From Fuscovulum blasticum DSM 2131 (GTDB lineage Bacteria > Pseudomonadota > Alphaproteobacteria > Rhodobacterales > Rhodobacteraceae): a stretch of DNA of 64,000 nt. Below the pieces are notes generated by a model that was not told where the DNA came from, searched no databases, and was given only the letters and a program-made list of their open reading frames with translations. Within the stretch, counting starts at the first letter, position 1; the number at the start of each line of letters is the position of its first letter. A program made the position numbers and the translations under genes. Shown here in pieces: positions 63,424 to 64,000 of the stretch. Where the stretch lies: positions 159,832 to 223,831 of the forward strand of contig NZ_PZKE01000006.1 of the NCBI RefSeq assembly GCF_003034965.1, in the 5' to 3' direction.

Positions 63424-64000
63424 ATGGCGAAGGGCAGGGCGGACCAGACCACCGATCAGGCGCCGGTCTGGGCGCTTGGCGCCATGTCGGGCACCTCGCT
63501 GGATGGCGTCGATGCGGCGATGATCCTGACCGATGGCCATCGCGTGCTGGAATTCGGCCCCCACGCCTATCGCCCCTATACGCCCGCCGAACAGGCCACC
63601 CTGCGCGCCGCCCTTGGCCGCTGGCCGGGCGATCCCGGCGTGGCCGAGGCGGCAGAGGTGGTAGAAACCGCCCATGCCGAACTGCTGTCACGCTTTGACG
63701 GCGCGGCGCTGGTCGGCTTCCACGGCCAGACCCTTGCGCATGATCCGCGCGGGCGCGGCACCCATCAGGCCGGCAACGGCGCCTTGCTGGCGCAGGTGTT
63801 GGGTCTGCCTGTCGTGTGGGATTTCCGGTCATCCGACGTGGCGCTTGGCGGGCAGGGCGCCCCATTGGCGCCGTTCTACCACTTCGCGCTGGCCCGCCAT
63901 ATTGGCGCCACCGAACCCGTCGCCTTCCTGAACCTTGGCGGAGTCGGCAATCTGACATGGGTCAACCCCCACGCCCCCGCGCCCGAGGCCGAAGGCGCGC
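63424..64000 (+). CDS. anmK: Anhydro-N-acetylmuramic acid kinase, N-terminal part
   Basis: The right edge cuts the gene; 192 residues are visible. The signature [18 protein letters not shown] (about residues 18-35) is the ATP/phosphate loop of Anm[37 protein letters not shown] and [13 protein letters not shown] also match. AnmK phosphorylates and opens anhydro-MurNAc during cell-wall recycling. It is divergent from tyrS with only 57 bases between start codons; GAAGGGAAAG lies just before the ATG. Confidence 0.94.
   Translation, partial: MAKGRADQTTDQAPVWALGAMSGTSLDGVDAAMILTDGHRVLEFGPHAYRPYTPAEQATLRAALGRWPGDPGVAEAAEVVETAHAELLSRFDGAALVGFHGQTLAHDPRGRGTHQAGNGALLAQVLGLPVVWDFRSSDVALGGQGAPLAPFYHFALARHIGATEPVAFLNLGGVGNLTWVNPHAPAPEAEGA

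Overview
The window is a GC-rich, densely packed chromosomal segment. Gene content points to an alphaproteobacterium of the order Rhodobacterales (Rhodobacter/Paracoccus relatives). The clearest marker is a complete RcGTA-type gene transfer agent (GTA) cluster. Supporting features are an E1-beta pyruvate dehydrogenase subunit with a fused lipoyl domain, a ccmABCDG cytochrome c maturation operon, the short tape-measure and TIM-barrel tail genes typical of this order, and a CtrA-type TTAA-N7-TTAA box. I cannot assign a genus. There are no rRNA, tRNA, CRISPR or IS elements, and no gene-free stretch longer than 300 bases.

Layout. 1-2.3 kb: end of a sarcosine oxidase operon (soxA partial, soxG). 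2.4-7.7 kb: a secreted protein, Fe-type superoxide dismutase, a LOG protein, a LysM protein, and an ArsR regulator divergent from an Atm1-like ABC exporter. 7.8-16.7 kb: a secreted caspase-like/TPR protein, a YfgM-like protein, BamB, the GTPase Der, then two glycosyltransferases and seryl-tRNA synthetase. 18.2-25.6 kb: yajC-secD-secF plus a small Mth938-type gene, an aldo/keto reductase, then ccmA-B-C-D-G. 25.6-36.5 kb: aconitase, a DUF1223 protein, a lipid A-type acyltransferase, a DMT transporter, an isolated fliG, a tiny Cys-rich secreted protein, an arginase-family enzyme, fabF and mltG.

36.5-50.6 kb: the GTA cluster. It runs g1 (small terminase), g2 (large terminase), g3 portal, g3.5, g4 protease, g5 capsid, g6-g8 connector and tail terminator, g9 major tail protein, g10/g10.1 chaperones, g11 short tape measure, g12-g15 distal tail, hub, peptidase and the 1294-aa baseplate protein. 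All are intact and most overlap by a few bases. In front of g1 are a CtrA box, a candidate promoter and a strong hairpin terminator. A perfect 17-bp hairpin follows the capsid gene, and a dispersed hairpin element lies between g2 and g3.

50.7-64 kb: cysE, then a plsC-cdsA-CDP-alcohol transferase phospholipid operon whose last enzyme has altered catalytic residues. Then on the minus strand come pdhA-pdhB-pdhC with a palindrome at the promoter, an FtsB-like protein, class I aldolase and phosphoglycerate kinase. The window closes with two overlapping cyclophilins, a secreted protein, tyrS and the start of anmK.

The ordinary part of the window is central metabolism, envelope biogenesis and translation. 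The accessory part is the domesticated phage-like GTA. The most useful leads are its 5' leader and internal hairpin, the operators found at arsR/atm1, acnA and pdhA, and three enzymes with unusual motifs or architecture (caspase-TPR, GGDDS ureohydrolase, and the N79/N100 CDP-alcohol transferase).
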